Source: CALBPI01 sp038521865 (GTDB taxonomy: Bacteria > Pseudomonadota > Gammaproteobacteria > Steroidobacterales > Woeseiaceae). From it: DNA of 64,000 nucleotides. The DNA is taken from assembly GCA_038521865.1 (NCBI GenBank), contig JBCBKO010000001.1, positions 1,262,739-1,326,738 on the forward strand, given 5' to 3'. Positions 8,254 to 16,244 of this stretch are shown piece by piece; position 1 is the first letter of the stretch, and the number at the start of each line of letters is the position of its first letter. The translations under genes were made by a program, and so were the position numbers. The notes below the pieces were generated by a model. That model was not told the origin of the DNA. It ran no database searches and worked only from the letters and a program-made list of their open reading frames with translations.

Positions 8254-8293
8254 TATTGATATCGCTCCGGCGAGATTGGCTCCCGCATCAAAC

Positions 8294-8313
8294 TACTGTA
8301 TGGATAAACAGAT
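8294..8313 (-). promoter_or_regulatory. LexA (SOS) box of recA
   Basis: CTGT-N8-ACAG (8296-8311) in the setting TACTGTATGGATAAACAGAT matches the gammaproteobacterial LexA consensus, including the outer TA on the left. It lies 41-60 nt before the recA start in the 128-nt pncC-recA gap, so damage-induced expression of recA and recX is expected. Confidence 0.92.
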
Positions 8314-8381
8314 TATTCCATAACTCTGCGGTAAATGCAGCGTGGCGTTTCTGGACGACTGAACTGGATTTAAAGTTGGTT

Positions 8382-8906
8382 TCAGCTGATCTTTGCAAGC
8401 TGTTGATCCAGCTCGCAGAGCACCCAGGCGACCGTCTTTGCGCGAACCTCGTCGCGATCGCCGCGGAAGCGCTCCATGCGCGCAATCGTACCCTCAGCCG
8501 ATGACCAGGCTGCCCACACGGTACCGACAGGCTTGTCCGGCGTGCCGCCTCCGGGGCCGGCCACGCCGCTTGTCGCAACGGCGTAGTCGGCGCTCGCAAG
8601 CACCCGCACGCCCTCGGCCATCTGCTTGACCACCGCCTCGCTGACCGCGCCATGAGTTTGCAGCGAAGCCTCACTCACACCCAGTAACTGCATCTTGGCC
8701 TCGTTCGCGTAGCTCACGACGCCATAACCGAACCATGCGGAACTGCCCGGCAAATCGGTGAGCAACTTCGCAATCCAGCCCCCGGTGCAGGATTCAGCTG
8801 CCGCCAGTGTCTGCCCTCGCTCGGTCAGCATTCTCGCTAGTCCCTGCACCGCGCGCTCTGCCTGCACAAGCGGCGGCTGGCCAGGCCTCGGAAACACTCC
8901 GGTCAA
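8382..8906 (-). CDS. pncC: Nicotinamide-nucleotide amidohydrolase (CinA C-terminal domain type)
   Basis: 174 residues, a stand-alone CinA_C domain with the conserved AAAESCTGGWIAKLLTDLPGSS region and the TSGVAGPGGGTPDKPVGTVW region. It deamidates NMN to nicotinate mononucleotide in NAD recycling. The start is TTG at 8906, overlapping the stop of the upstream glycosyltransferase by 4 nt and preceded by GGGAG at good spacing; a GTG at 8897 is an alternative. Location next to recA is conserved in many gammaproteobacteria. It lies upstream of the LexA box, so it is probably not SOS-driven. Confidence 0.93.
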   Translation of the reverse strand: MTGVFPRPGQPPLVQAERAVQGLARMLTERGQTLAAAESCTGGWIAKLLTDLPGSSAWFGYGVVSYANEAKMQLLGVSEASLQTHGAVSEAVVKQMAEGVRVLASADYAVATSGVAGPGGGTPDKPVGTVWAAWSSAEGTIARMERFRGDRDEVRAKTVAWVLCELDQQLAKIS

Positions 8907-9994
8907 GTCACTTCTCCCGCAAGCACGTCGTAGAGCGCAGCATACCGCTGCACCATCCGCTCGATCGAGAATGATTCCGCCACGCGCCGCTTCGCATTTG
9001 CGCCCATCTGGTCGCGCAGGTTCGGATCACCCAGCAGGTGTCCGATTGCGGCGGCCAAAGCCACGCTGTCTTGCGGCGCGACCAGCAGACCGGTGTGTTC
9101 GTGCGCCACCACCTCGACGACCCCGCCCGCCTTGAAGCCGACGACAGGCACTCCAAGTGCACCCGCTTGCAACAAGCTCACGCCTAGCCCCTCCTTCAGC
9201 GCCGGATGCACGAGCAGTGTCAGGCTACCCATCAACTGCAAGAGATCATCGCGAAATCCTGCGAACACCACGGTCTCGGAAAGACCGAGGTTTGCCACCT
9301 GCGCCTGCAGCTCCGATTCAAGTGGCCCCTGACCAAAAAAAATCACACGCAACTTGGGGAACCGATCGCGCAGACCCGGCAATCCTTCGATCAGGAACCG
9401 GTGCCCTTTGCGGTCGATGAGCTGTGCAACAACACCAATTACCGGCGTGTCCTCAGAGCAATCAGTCAGAATGGACCTGACATCTATCGTCGGCGCCGCG
9501 CCAAGCGCCTCACTGTCGACCGCGCTGCGGATGGTGAGGAGCAAATCCTCGGGCACAGCCGCCGCTTTCAGGACATCCGCGATCGCGTCACTGATCGCAA
9601 CCACCCGACGGAAGCGCCGGCGCATAAGCCCACGCAAGAAGCGGCCGGGTGGGTTGTCGACACGCCGCGTCAGAATTGCCGGACAGCGCGCCAAGGTGCA
9701 CGCCAGAGGCCCGAGCCAATCCGCACCGCGCCGACTGTGAACGTGCACGAGATCAATCGACGCCCGGCGCAACCATCGAGAGAGCCGCAGCGCCGCGAAC
9801 ACGTCATGCTCACCGGCGTAGCGCAGTGCCAGATGGGTTTGTTTCCGACGCGCCGACCATTGTTGCAGTGCGCTGTTCTCAGGCGTCACAAGTACATGTT
9901 CGTGTTCACCGTCTCGCATAGCGTCAAGCAGGTAACGCACCTGCGTGGCGCCGCCGTAGTTATGCCGGCCGAATTCAAGGTGAGCGATCTTCAC
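8903..9994 (-). CDS. Family 4-type glycosyltransferase
   Basis: About 363 residues from GTG 9994, where the family N-terminus KIAHLEFGRHNYGGATQ begins (the GGA donor-site loop). The C-terminal half has the GT-B nucleotide-sugar site: GVVAQLIDRKGHRFLIEG, FFGQGPLESEL, and KEGLGVSLLQAGALGVPVV, where the second residue of the usual E-X7-E pair is Gln276 after Glu268. It likely transfers a sugar from a nucleotide donor to an LPS- or exopolysaccharide-type acceptor at the inner membrane; the acceptor is unknown. An ATG at 10030 is an alternative start. It is 82 nt from divergent mutS and coupled to pncC by a 4-nt overlap, an unusual partner for that gene. Confidence 0.85.
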   Translation of the reverse strand: MKIAHLEFGRHNYGGATQVRYLLDAMRDGEHEHVLVTPENSALQQWSARRKQTHLALRYAGEHDVFAALRLSRWLRRASIDLVHVHSRRGADWLGPLACTLARCPAILTRRVDNPPGRFLRGLMRRRFRRVVAISDAIADVLKAAAVPEDLLLTIRSAVDSEALGAAPTIDVRSILTDCSEDTPVIGVVAQLIDRKGHRFLIEGLPGLRDRFPKLRVIFFGQGPLESELQAQVANLGLSETVVFAGFRDDLLQLMGSLTLLVHPALKEGLGVSLLQAGALGVPVVGFKAGGVVEVVAHEHTGLLVAPQDSVALAAAIGHLLGDPNLRDQMGANAKRRVAESFSIERMVQRYAALYDVLAGEVT

Positions 9995-10076
9995 GGACGC
10001 ATCGTGACACGTTCGACTTGTCGTTAACATCTCGCTAGCATCCAGAGCCGTTTTGCGACCAATCGATTCCCAACGC

Positions 10077-12671
10077 ATGGCCGACGCCTCCGAGCACACA
10101 CCCATGATGCGCCAGTACCTGGCGTTAAAGGCCGGCTACCCGGACACACTCCTGTTTTATCGAATGGGCGACTTCTATGAGTTGTTCAACGAGGATGCTG
10201 TTCGTGCGGCTGGGCTGATCGACATCACGCTGACCGCGCGCGGCAAATCCGCCGGTCAGCCGATCCCGATGGCAGGTGTGCCTTATCACGCAGCGGACGG
10301 CTATATCGCAAAGTTACTAGCGCTGGGCGAGTCGGTAGCAATCTGTGAACAGGTGGGGGATCCCGCCACGAGCAAAGGGCCCGTCGAGCGTGAGGTCGTG
10401 CGCATTGTGACGCCGGGGACGCTGACCGACGAATCCCTGCTCGATACGCGCCCGAGCATCGTGGCTGCGATTTGCTGGCAAAAGGACGGCGCCGGCGTTG
10501 CCGCGTTGGAACTAGCGGCTGGTCGCTTCGAGGTGTCCCTGGTCGGCGCAAGTGTCGACGACATCGCCGCCGAACTCGCTCGACTTGGCGCCGCGGAGGT
10601 GTTGTTCAGGGAAGCGGATGAAGCGCGCCTCACCCCGCTGAAGACGCAGTGGCCGAGTGTAGTCTGGCAGGCGAGCCACGACTGGCACTTCGACCCCGAA
10701 ACCGCGGAACGGTTGCTGGTCGAGCACTTCGGTACGCGCGACCTGTCGGGCTTCGGCTTGGTTGAAACCGATGCACGCATCATGGCCTGCGGCGCGTTGC
10801 TGGAATACGCACAGCGCACACAAAAACGTGCTTTACCGCACGTCAGGAGCCTGCGGGTCAGAGACATCGACACGCACGTCAAACTGGATGCGACCACGCG
10901 ACGCAATCTGGAACTCGACACGAGCCTGTCGGACAACCCGGCACTGACCGTTGCCGGCGTTCTTGACCATTGCGCAACAGCCATGGGCAGCCGATTGTTG
11001 CGGCGATGGCTGCGCGAGCCGCTGACCGACGATGCAGCGCTGAATGCCCGCTACGACGCTATTGAAGCGTTGGCCGATGTCAGTGCGCGAACGCGGCTCA
11101 ATACCGCACTGGAACGCTGTGGCGATGTCGAACGCATCCTCGCGCGTATCGCGTTGCGCCGAGCAGGGCCGCGCGATCTGGCACGCCTCGGCGTCACCCT
11201 GAGCGTGTTGCCCGAGGTTGCGCATGCACTTGAGCTGCTCGACGCGTCGTTGCTGAGTACGCTCCGTGCTGAGCTCGGTGACCATGCAAGCCTCGCGCAC
11301 CACCTTAGCGAAGCAATTCAAGAGACGCCGCCTGCTTACCTGCGCGACGGTGATGTCTTCCAGAACGGGTTCGACACCAGACTCGATGAGCTGCGCGAGA
11401 CACGCGATAACGCAAACGGTTTTCTGGAGGCTTTGGAGGTCCGCGAGCGCGAGCGCACCGGTCTGGCAACCCTGAAGGTGGGCTATAACCGGGTCCATGG
11501 CTATTTCATCGAAATTAGCAAGGCGCAGGCAATCGATGCGCCAGAAGAATACACGCGCCGCCAAACGCTGAAGGCCGCCGAACGCTACATCACACCCGAG
11601 CTGAAGCGTTTCGAAGACCAGGTGCTTGGTGCACGTGACAAAGCGATGGCTCGCGAGCGCGAGTTGTTCGAGCAGTTGATCGACGAATTACAGACGGCAT
11701 TGCCGGGCTTGCAAACCATGGCGGGCGCGCTATCTGCAATCGATGTCATTACTAACCTCGCCGACGTTCGCGAACGGCTGCAACTGGTCCGGCCGGAACT
11801 CGTCGATCACCCGGTCATCGAAGTCGAGGGAGGGCGACATTTGGTGGTGGAACACGCTCTCGGCGACCGGTTCGTTCCGAACGACTTAAGAATGGATGCC
11901 CAACGCCGGCTGCTTGTGATCACCGGACCCAACATGGGCGGTAAATCGACGTTCATGCGCCAAACCGCGCTGTTGGTGATCCTCGCGCGCATGGGCAGCT
12001 TTGTGCCTGCAACTGCAATGCGCCTTGGACCCATCGATCGCGTGTTCACACGCATCGGTGCCAGCGACGATCTCGCCGGTGGACGCTCCACCTTCATGGT
12101 GGAGATGACCGAAACCGCCAACATCCTGCACAACGCGACGGAGCATAGTCTTGTTCTGATGGACGAGATCGGGCGCGGCACGAGCACCTTCGACGGACTA
12201 TCGCTGGCTTGGGCAGCCGCTGACCACATGGCATCGACCGTACGTGCGTTCACGCTGTTCGCAACACACTACTTCGAACTCACGGGCTTGCCGCAAAGCC
12301 AACCGACCGCGGCGAATGTGCATCTCGACGCGACGGATCACAACGGGCGTCTGGTGTTCCTGCACAGCGTCAAGCCAGGCCCTGCGAACCAGAGTTATGG
12401 CCTGCAGGTCGCTGCGCTCGCCGGCGTTCCTCGCGCGGTCGTCAAGCGCGCCCGTCGTTACCTCGCCCATCTGGAAGCGAATCAAGGCGGCGGTGATGCA
12501 AACCAGGCGACCCTCGACTTCAGTGCCGTAGAGCCCGAAGCGGAGGGATTGAGTGACAACGAAGCGGCGATCATCGATGCCGTTAGCGGTCTGGACCCTG
12601 ACGGGCTGTCCCCGAGAGACGCGCTTGAACTCATCTATCAGTTGGCTACGCTCGGAAAACGCAAACCTTAA
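10077..12671 (+). CDS. mutS: DNA mismatch repair protein MutS
   Basis: 864 residues from ATG 10077 (a TTG at 10053 is in frame but less likely). The mismatch-reading Phe33-x-Glu35 lies in MGDFYELF, followed by connector, lever and clamp domains. The ATPase has Walker A GPNMGGKST (about 617), the DEIGRGTSTFDG motif (about 695) and the FATHYFELT His switch. A short C-terminal tetramer/beta-clamp region ends the protein. It recognises mismatches and recruits MutL. No mutL or mutH is in the window. Its TAA interlocks with the stop of the convergent esterase gene (TTAA). Confidence 0.98.
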   Translation: MADASEHTPMMRQYLALKAGYPDTLLFYRMGDFYELFNEDAVRAAGLIDITLTARGKSAGQPIPMAGVPYHAADGYIAKLLALGESVAICEQVGDPATSKGPVEREVVRIVTPGTLTDESLLDTRPSIVAAICWQKDGAGVAALELAAGRFEVSLVGASVDDIAAELARLGAAEVLFREADEARLTPLKTQWPSVVWQASHDWHFDPETAERLLVEHFGTRDLSGFGLVETDARIMACGALLEYAQRTQKRALPHVRSLRVRDIDTHVKLDATTRRNLELDTSLSDNPALTVAGVLDHCATAMGSRLLRRWLREPLTDDAALNARYDAIEALADVSARTRLNTALERCGDVERILARIALRRAGPRDLARLGVTLSVLPEVAHALELLDASLLSTLRAELGDHASLAHHLSEAIQETPPAYLRDGDVFQNGFDTRLDELRETRDNANGFLEALEVRERERTGLATLKVGYNRVHGYFIEISKAQAIDAPEEYTRRQTLKAAERYITPELKRFEDQVLGARDKAMARERELFEQLIDELQTALPGLQTMAGALSAIDVITNLADVRERLQLVRPELVDHPVIEVEGGRHLVVEHALGDRFVPNDLRMDAQRRLLVITGPNMGGKSTFMRQTALLVILARMGSFVPATAMRLGPIDRVFTRIGASDDLAGGRSTFMVEMTETANILHNATEHSLVLMDEIGRGTSTFDGLSLAWAAADHMASTVRAFTLFATHYFELTGLPQSQPTAANVHLDATDHNGRLVFLHSVKPGPANQSYGLQVAALAGVPRAVVKRARRYLAHLEANQGGGDANQATLDFSAVEPEAEGLSDNEAAIIDAVSGLDPDGLSPRDALELIYQLATLGKRKP

Positions 12672-13357
12672 GACATGTGGCGGAGTTTCTTGCGCTCGCG
12701 ATTGAATCGACCGTGGTTCAGGAACGCAGCGACTTGGTCAGTTACCTCGCGAGATGTCACGAGCGTCGTGTGTGTTGCTGCAAGTTTGAGGTGATCGGTC
12801 AACAAGGGAGACCGGGTCTCTTCGACTGCTACCGTACCGTCGTTGGGCTCGGGAAGATCGGTGACGACGCGACCCAGACCCACGCCCAGCGTGCCGGCGA
12901 TCATCCCCACTTCCCTGACGTCGAAACAGGGGGCCCAGCGCGACGCATCCTGCGCGAGCACTTCCTCGACCAAGGACTGCCCAAGCAGACTCTCATCGCC
13001 GGGCAGCATCGCAATACGCTCGGCTGCGACGCCACCGGCCAACGGTGTGCCTAACATCACAACCCGACCGGGCGGTGCTGCATCCCACTCGGACAGCATC
13101 TTGAGGATGACAAGCCCACCGAGACTGTGGCCGACAAAATGACACTGACTTCCTGCACGTGGCCTTAGCTCGTGCTCGGCAAACTCACGCAGATGTTTGG
13201 CGTTCTGCTCGAGCGTCGCACGCACCGTGCGGTAGTGAAGTTGGCGCGTATCAAAACGGTAGCGGTCAGTCAGCCGCCGCCGCATTACGTTAGCTTCGGT
13301 GCCGTTGAGCCAGAGCCCATGCACCATCACGACATGAGCAGTCTCGCCGTCTGTCAC
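12668..13357 (-). CDS. Alpha/beta hydrolase, esterase/lipase-like
   Basis: 229 residues with the oxyanion motif VMVHGLW near the N-terminus and nucleophile elbow GHSLGG in CHFVGHSLGGLVIL (Ser about 75). The acidic residue is probably in LPEPNDGTVAVEE and the His in LAATHTTLVTS. The architecture resembles small triacylglycerol lipase/PGAP1-like hydrolases; substrate unknown. There is no signal peptide, so it is probably cytoplasmic. The GTG start overlaps the aspS stop by 4 nt, indicating coupling to aspS. A DG-x-V pattern rather than a classic Asp site leaves the triad partly inferred. Confidence 0.8.
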   Translation of the reverse strand: MTDGETAHVVMVHGLWLNGTEANVMRRRLTDRYRFDTRQLHYRTVRATLEQNAKHLREFAEHELRPRAGSQCHFVGHSLGGLVILKMLSEWDAAPPGRVVMLGTPLAGGVAAERIAMLPGDESLLGQSLVEEVLAQDASRWAPCFDVREVGMIAGTLGVGLGRVVTDLPEPNDGTVAVEETRSPLLTDHLKLAATHTTLVTSREVTDQVAAFLNHGRFNRERKKLRHMS

Positions 13358-15123
13358 GCGTCCTGCTTGCGCAGCCGAATACCGGTCTCGCGCAGTTGTT
13401 GCGGTGATACCGCACCCGGTGCGTCAGTAAGCGGACAATGCGCTGACTGGGTTTTCGGGAATGCGATGACATCACGAATACTGTCGGCACCTGCCATCAG
13501 CATGACCAGGCGATCCAGACCGAACGCGATGCCACCATGCGGAGGACAGCCGTACTGCAAAGCACGCAACAGGAAGCCAAATTTCTCTTCGGCCTCTTCG
13601 TCAGAAATGCCCAGCGTTTCGAACACTGCCGCCTGTATCGATTGATCATGGATACGGATCGAACCACCACCCACTTCGGAGCCGTTCAACACCATGTCAT
13701 AGGCACGAGACGGCGCATCTCCAGGGTTCTTCCGCAACGCATCGGCATCATCGACGCCCGGCGCGGTGAACGGATGGTGCAGCGAGGTCCAGCGCCCGGA
13801 TTGTGCATCCTTCTCAAACATCGGGAAGTCGACCACCCAGAGCGGTCGCCAGCCTTCCGCAACCAGTCCGCGATCTTCGCCGAGCTTGACGCGCAACGCG
13901 CCGAGCGCATCATTGACCACGCGTGCTTTGTCGGCGCCGAAGAACACAACATCGCCACTCTTTGCGCCGGTGCGTTCGAGAATTCCGGTGACCGCCGCAT
14001 CCGGCAGGAACTTCAGAATCGGCGATTGCAAACCATCGCGACCTGCGTCCACGTCGTTGACCTTGATATAGGCAAGCCCCTTCGCACCATAGCGACCGAC
14101 GAAACTCGTGTACTCATCGATGTCCTTACGCGAAAGTTCGGCGCCCTGTGGCAAGCGCAGTGCGGTTACCCGGCCTTCGGGATCCCGCGCGGGTCCAGCA
14201 AAGACTTTGAATTCGACGCCGTCCATGAGATCGGCAACCTCAACCAGCTCGAGGTCGATCCGAAGGTCGGGCTTGTCCGAACCGTATCTGTGCATGGCCT
14301 CGGCATAGGTCATACGCGGGAACTGCGCATCAAGATCGATATCCATGACGGTCTTGAACAGATGGCGCACCATCGCCTCCATCATGCCCATGACGTCCTC
14401 TTCGTCGACGAACGACATCTCGATATCGAGCTGCGTGAATTCCGGCTGTCGATCCGCCCGCAAGTCCTCGTCGCGGAAACACTTGACGATCTGGTAGTAC
14501 CGATCGACACCGGACATCATCAAGAGCTGCTTGAAGATTTGTGGAGACTGTGGGAGTGCGAAGAATTTGCCGGGATGCGTGCGACTCGGGACGATGTAGT
14601 CACGCGCGCCCTCTGGCGTTGCGCGCGTCAGCATTGGTGTCTCGACATCAACAAACCCCGCCTCGTCCAGATACGAGCGCATCGCGCGCGTCACAGCGTG
14701 GCGCAAACGCAGGTTACCGAGCATGTGCTCGCGACGCAGGTCGAGGTAGCGATAGCGTAAACGCAACTCTTCGTTGGTCTGTTCATCGTGATGGAACGGC
14801 GGCGTCTCTGCGGCATTGAGAATCTCAAGTTCGCTGCCGACCAGCTCGACCTTACCGCTGGTCATCGCCGGGTTGGCCATACCCTCGGGACGCAGCCGCA
14901 CCGACCCGGTGACCTTCAGGACATATTCACTGCGCAGTCGCTCTGCGGCCTCGAACAGCGCGTCGTCGCCGGGGTTGAACACGACCTGGAGCAAACCCTC
15001 TCGGTCGCGCAGATCGACGAAGATGACGCCGCCGTGGTCGCGTCGCCTGTGTACCCACCCGGTAACGGTGATGGTTTGGTCGACCAGTTGCTCGTCAACT
15101 TGTCCGCAATAGTGTGTGCGCAT
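13354..15123 (-). CDS. aspS: Aspartyl-tRNA synthetase
   Basis: 589 residues from ATG 15123, the normal start (MRTHYCGQVDEQ). The N-terminal OB-fold anticodon domain contains VTGWVHRRRDHGGVIFVDLRD; class II motif 2 is in FRDEDLRADRQPEFTQLDIE; the bacterial GAD insertion lies at about 290-420; motif 3 is GIAFGLDRLVMLMAG near the C-terminus. It charges tRNA-Asp; whether it is discriminating cannot be read with certainty here. It follows fmdB and the DUF502 gene on the same strand and is coupled to the downstream hydrolase. Confidence 0.98.
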   Translation of the reverse strand: MRTHYCGQVDEQLVDQTITVTGWVHRRRDHGGVIFVDLRDREGLLQVVFNPGDDALFEAAERLRSEYVLKVTGSVRLRPEGMANPAMTSGKVELVGSELEILNAAETPPFHHDEQTNEELRLRYRYLDLRREHMLGNLRLRHAVTRAMRSYLDEAGFVDVETPMLTRATPEGARDYIVPSRTHPGKFFALPQSPQIFKQLLMMSGVDRYYQIVKCFRDEDLRADRQPEFTQLDIEMSFVDEEDVMGMMEAMVRHLFKTVMDIDLDAQFPRMTYAEAMHRYGSDKPDLRIDLELVEVADLMDGVEFKVFAGPARDPEGRVTALRLPQGAELSRKDIDEYTSFVGRYGAKGLAYIKVNDVDAGRDGLQSPILKFLPDAAVTGILERTGAKSGDVVFFGADKARVVNDALGALRVKLGEDRGLVAEGWRPLWVVDFPMFEKDAQSGRWTSLHHPFTAPGVDDADALRKNPGDAPSRAYDMVLNGSEVGGGSIRIHDQSIQAAVFETLGISDEEAEEKFGFLLRALQYGCPPHGGIAFGLDRLVMLMAGADSIRDVIAFPKTQSAHCPLTDAPGAVSPQQLRETGIRLRKQDA

Positions 15124-15190
15124 GCTTGGGGCCTGCCAGGGAATAAAAGGATAGTGCTTCGTGAAAATCACGACGCAAAGCCGCGCGATT

Positions 15191-15844
15191 TTAGGGCTTG
15201 TCTATCTCACCCGCAAGCGCCGGTGGCAGCTGGTCCGGCTTCCACGGCGGCACGACGACGCCCAGCGAGATAATCATCTTCAGGGCCGACTCAACGTCCA
15301 TATCGAGCGGGATTGCCTCATCCCGAGCCACCATGATGATGAATCCAGATGTCGGATTTGGCGTCGTCGGCACAAACGTGCAGATCATCTCTTTTCCGGT
15401 TCTCGACTGCACTTCGCCGAGATCAGAGGATGTCTGAAAGGCAAGGCTGTAGAGTCCTTTTCGCGGATATTCGATCAACAAAACCTGCTTGAACGACTCG
15501 CCTGTTGGCGAGAACACGACCTCGGCAAAGTTCTTGACCGCCGAGTAGATGGTTCGAATCAACGGCACGCGATTCAACAGCTGCTCGCTCGCCAGCACCA
15601 GTCGCCGACCGACAATGTTCGCTGTGAAGAGTCCGGTCAGCAGGAGTATGAGCACAGATACGATCGCGCCCAGACCCGGAATATCGCCGAGGAACTCTTT
15701 CAACGGCGAGTCTGGAAGCCAGCGCAACAACCCATCGAGACTGCTGTCCGTCAGGTCGATCAGGATGCGCACCAGGAATACCGTTACGCCGATCGGCAAC
15801 CAGATCAGCAAGCCCGCGATAAGGTAACGACGAAACCAACTCAT
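15191..15844 (-). CDS. DUF502 family inner-membrane protein
   Basis: 217 residues. Two transmembrane segments are visible: about 6-28 (YLIAGLLIWLPIGVTVFLV) and about 55-78 (DIPGLGAIVSVLILLLTGLF). Family signatures include NRVPLIRTIYSAVKNFAEVV and an FVPTTPNPTSGFIIMV stretch. Function is not established. It sits between fmdB and aspS, a neighbourhood repeatedly seen in gammaproteobacteria, 6 nt after the fmdB stop. Confidence 0.88.
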   Translation of the reverse strand: MSWFRRYLIAGLLIWLPIGVTVFLVRILIDLTDSSLDGLLRWLPDSPLKEFLGDIPGLGAIVSVLILLLTGLFTANIVGRRLVLASEQLLNRVPLIRTIYSAVKNFAEVVFSPTGESFKQVLLIEYPRKGLYSLAFQTSSDLGEVQSRTGKEMICTFVPTTPNPTSGFIIMVARDEAIPLDMDVESALKMIISLGVVVPPWKPDQLPPALAGEIDKP

Positions 15845-15850
15845 AACCGG

Positions 15851-16156
15851 TCAGGCAGCTTCGCCACTCCCGGATGATTTCGAAGATTTTTCGGACTTCT
15901 TCTCACTCTTCTCGCCGGTGCCCTTATCCGACTTCTTGTCGCCACCGTCCGCAAGATTGCGTCGTTTGTCCTTGTCGGTCTTGAAGTCTGTCTCATACCA
16001 GCCCTGGCCCTTCAGTCGAAAACTCGGCGCAGAGATTTTCTTTTTCAGCGACGGATTACCGCATTGCGGGCAATCCACGAGCGGTGCATCTGCAATCTTC
16101 TGCAGCGCATCCATTTCGTAGCCGCAGTCGCGGCAGGCGTACTCGTAAATGGGCAT
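15851..16156 (-). CDS. FmdB-type zinc-ribbon protein
   Basis: 101 residues starting MPIYEYACRDCG, with the CxxC...CxxC zinc ribbon (C8/C11 and C29/C32, the latter in DCPQCG), then GQGWYETDFK. From about residue 60 the tail is low complexity, rich in Lys, Ser, Gly and Glu, and probably disordered. The family is named after a putative regulator but its role is unknown. The longer frame upstream has no family similarity, and GGAGGTCAT precedes the chosen ATG. Confidence 0.88.
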   Translation of the reverse strand: MPIYEYACRDCGYEMDALQKIADAPLVDCPQCGNPSLKKKISAPSFRLKGQGWYETDFKTDKDKRRNLADGGDKKSDKGTGEKSEKKSEKSSKSSGSGEAA

Positions 16157-16177
16157 TGGGATGACCTCCAGTGCAGC

Positions 16178-16237
16178 GCGGCCTGGCGCGCCGCCAGGCC
16201 GCATAGTGAAGTAATCTTTCGCGGCGTACAACGCCGC
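16178..16237. other. Two strong hairpins between clpB and fmdB
   Basis: Hairpin one (16221-16237) pairs GCGGCGT with ACGCCGC across 3 nt. Hairpin two (16178-16202) pairs GCGGCCTGGC with GCCAGGCCGC across 5 nt. Both lie in the 88-nt clpB-fmdB gap. Neither is followed by a T-run on the minus strand. They may act as a weak terminator or RNA stabiliser that uncouples heat-shock clpB from fmdB-aspS. Confidence 0.5.
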
Positions 16238-16244
16238 AACGCGT

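Noticed and set aside
6955..8259. 434-codon plus-strand frame over recX and recA
   Set aside because: Antisense shadow of two certain genes; no family features.
13537..14760. 407-codon plus-strand frame over aspS
   Set aside because: Antisense shadow of aspS; no family features.
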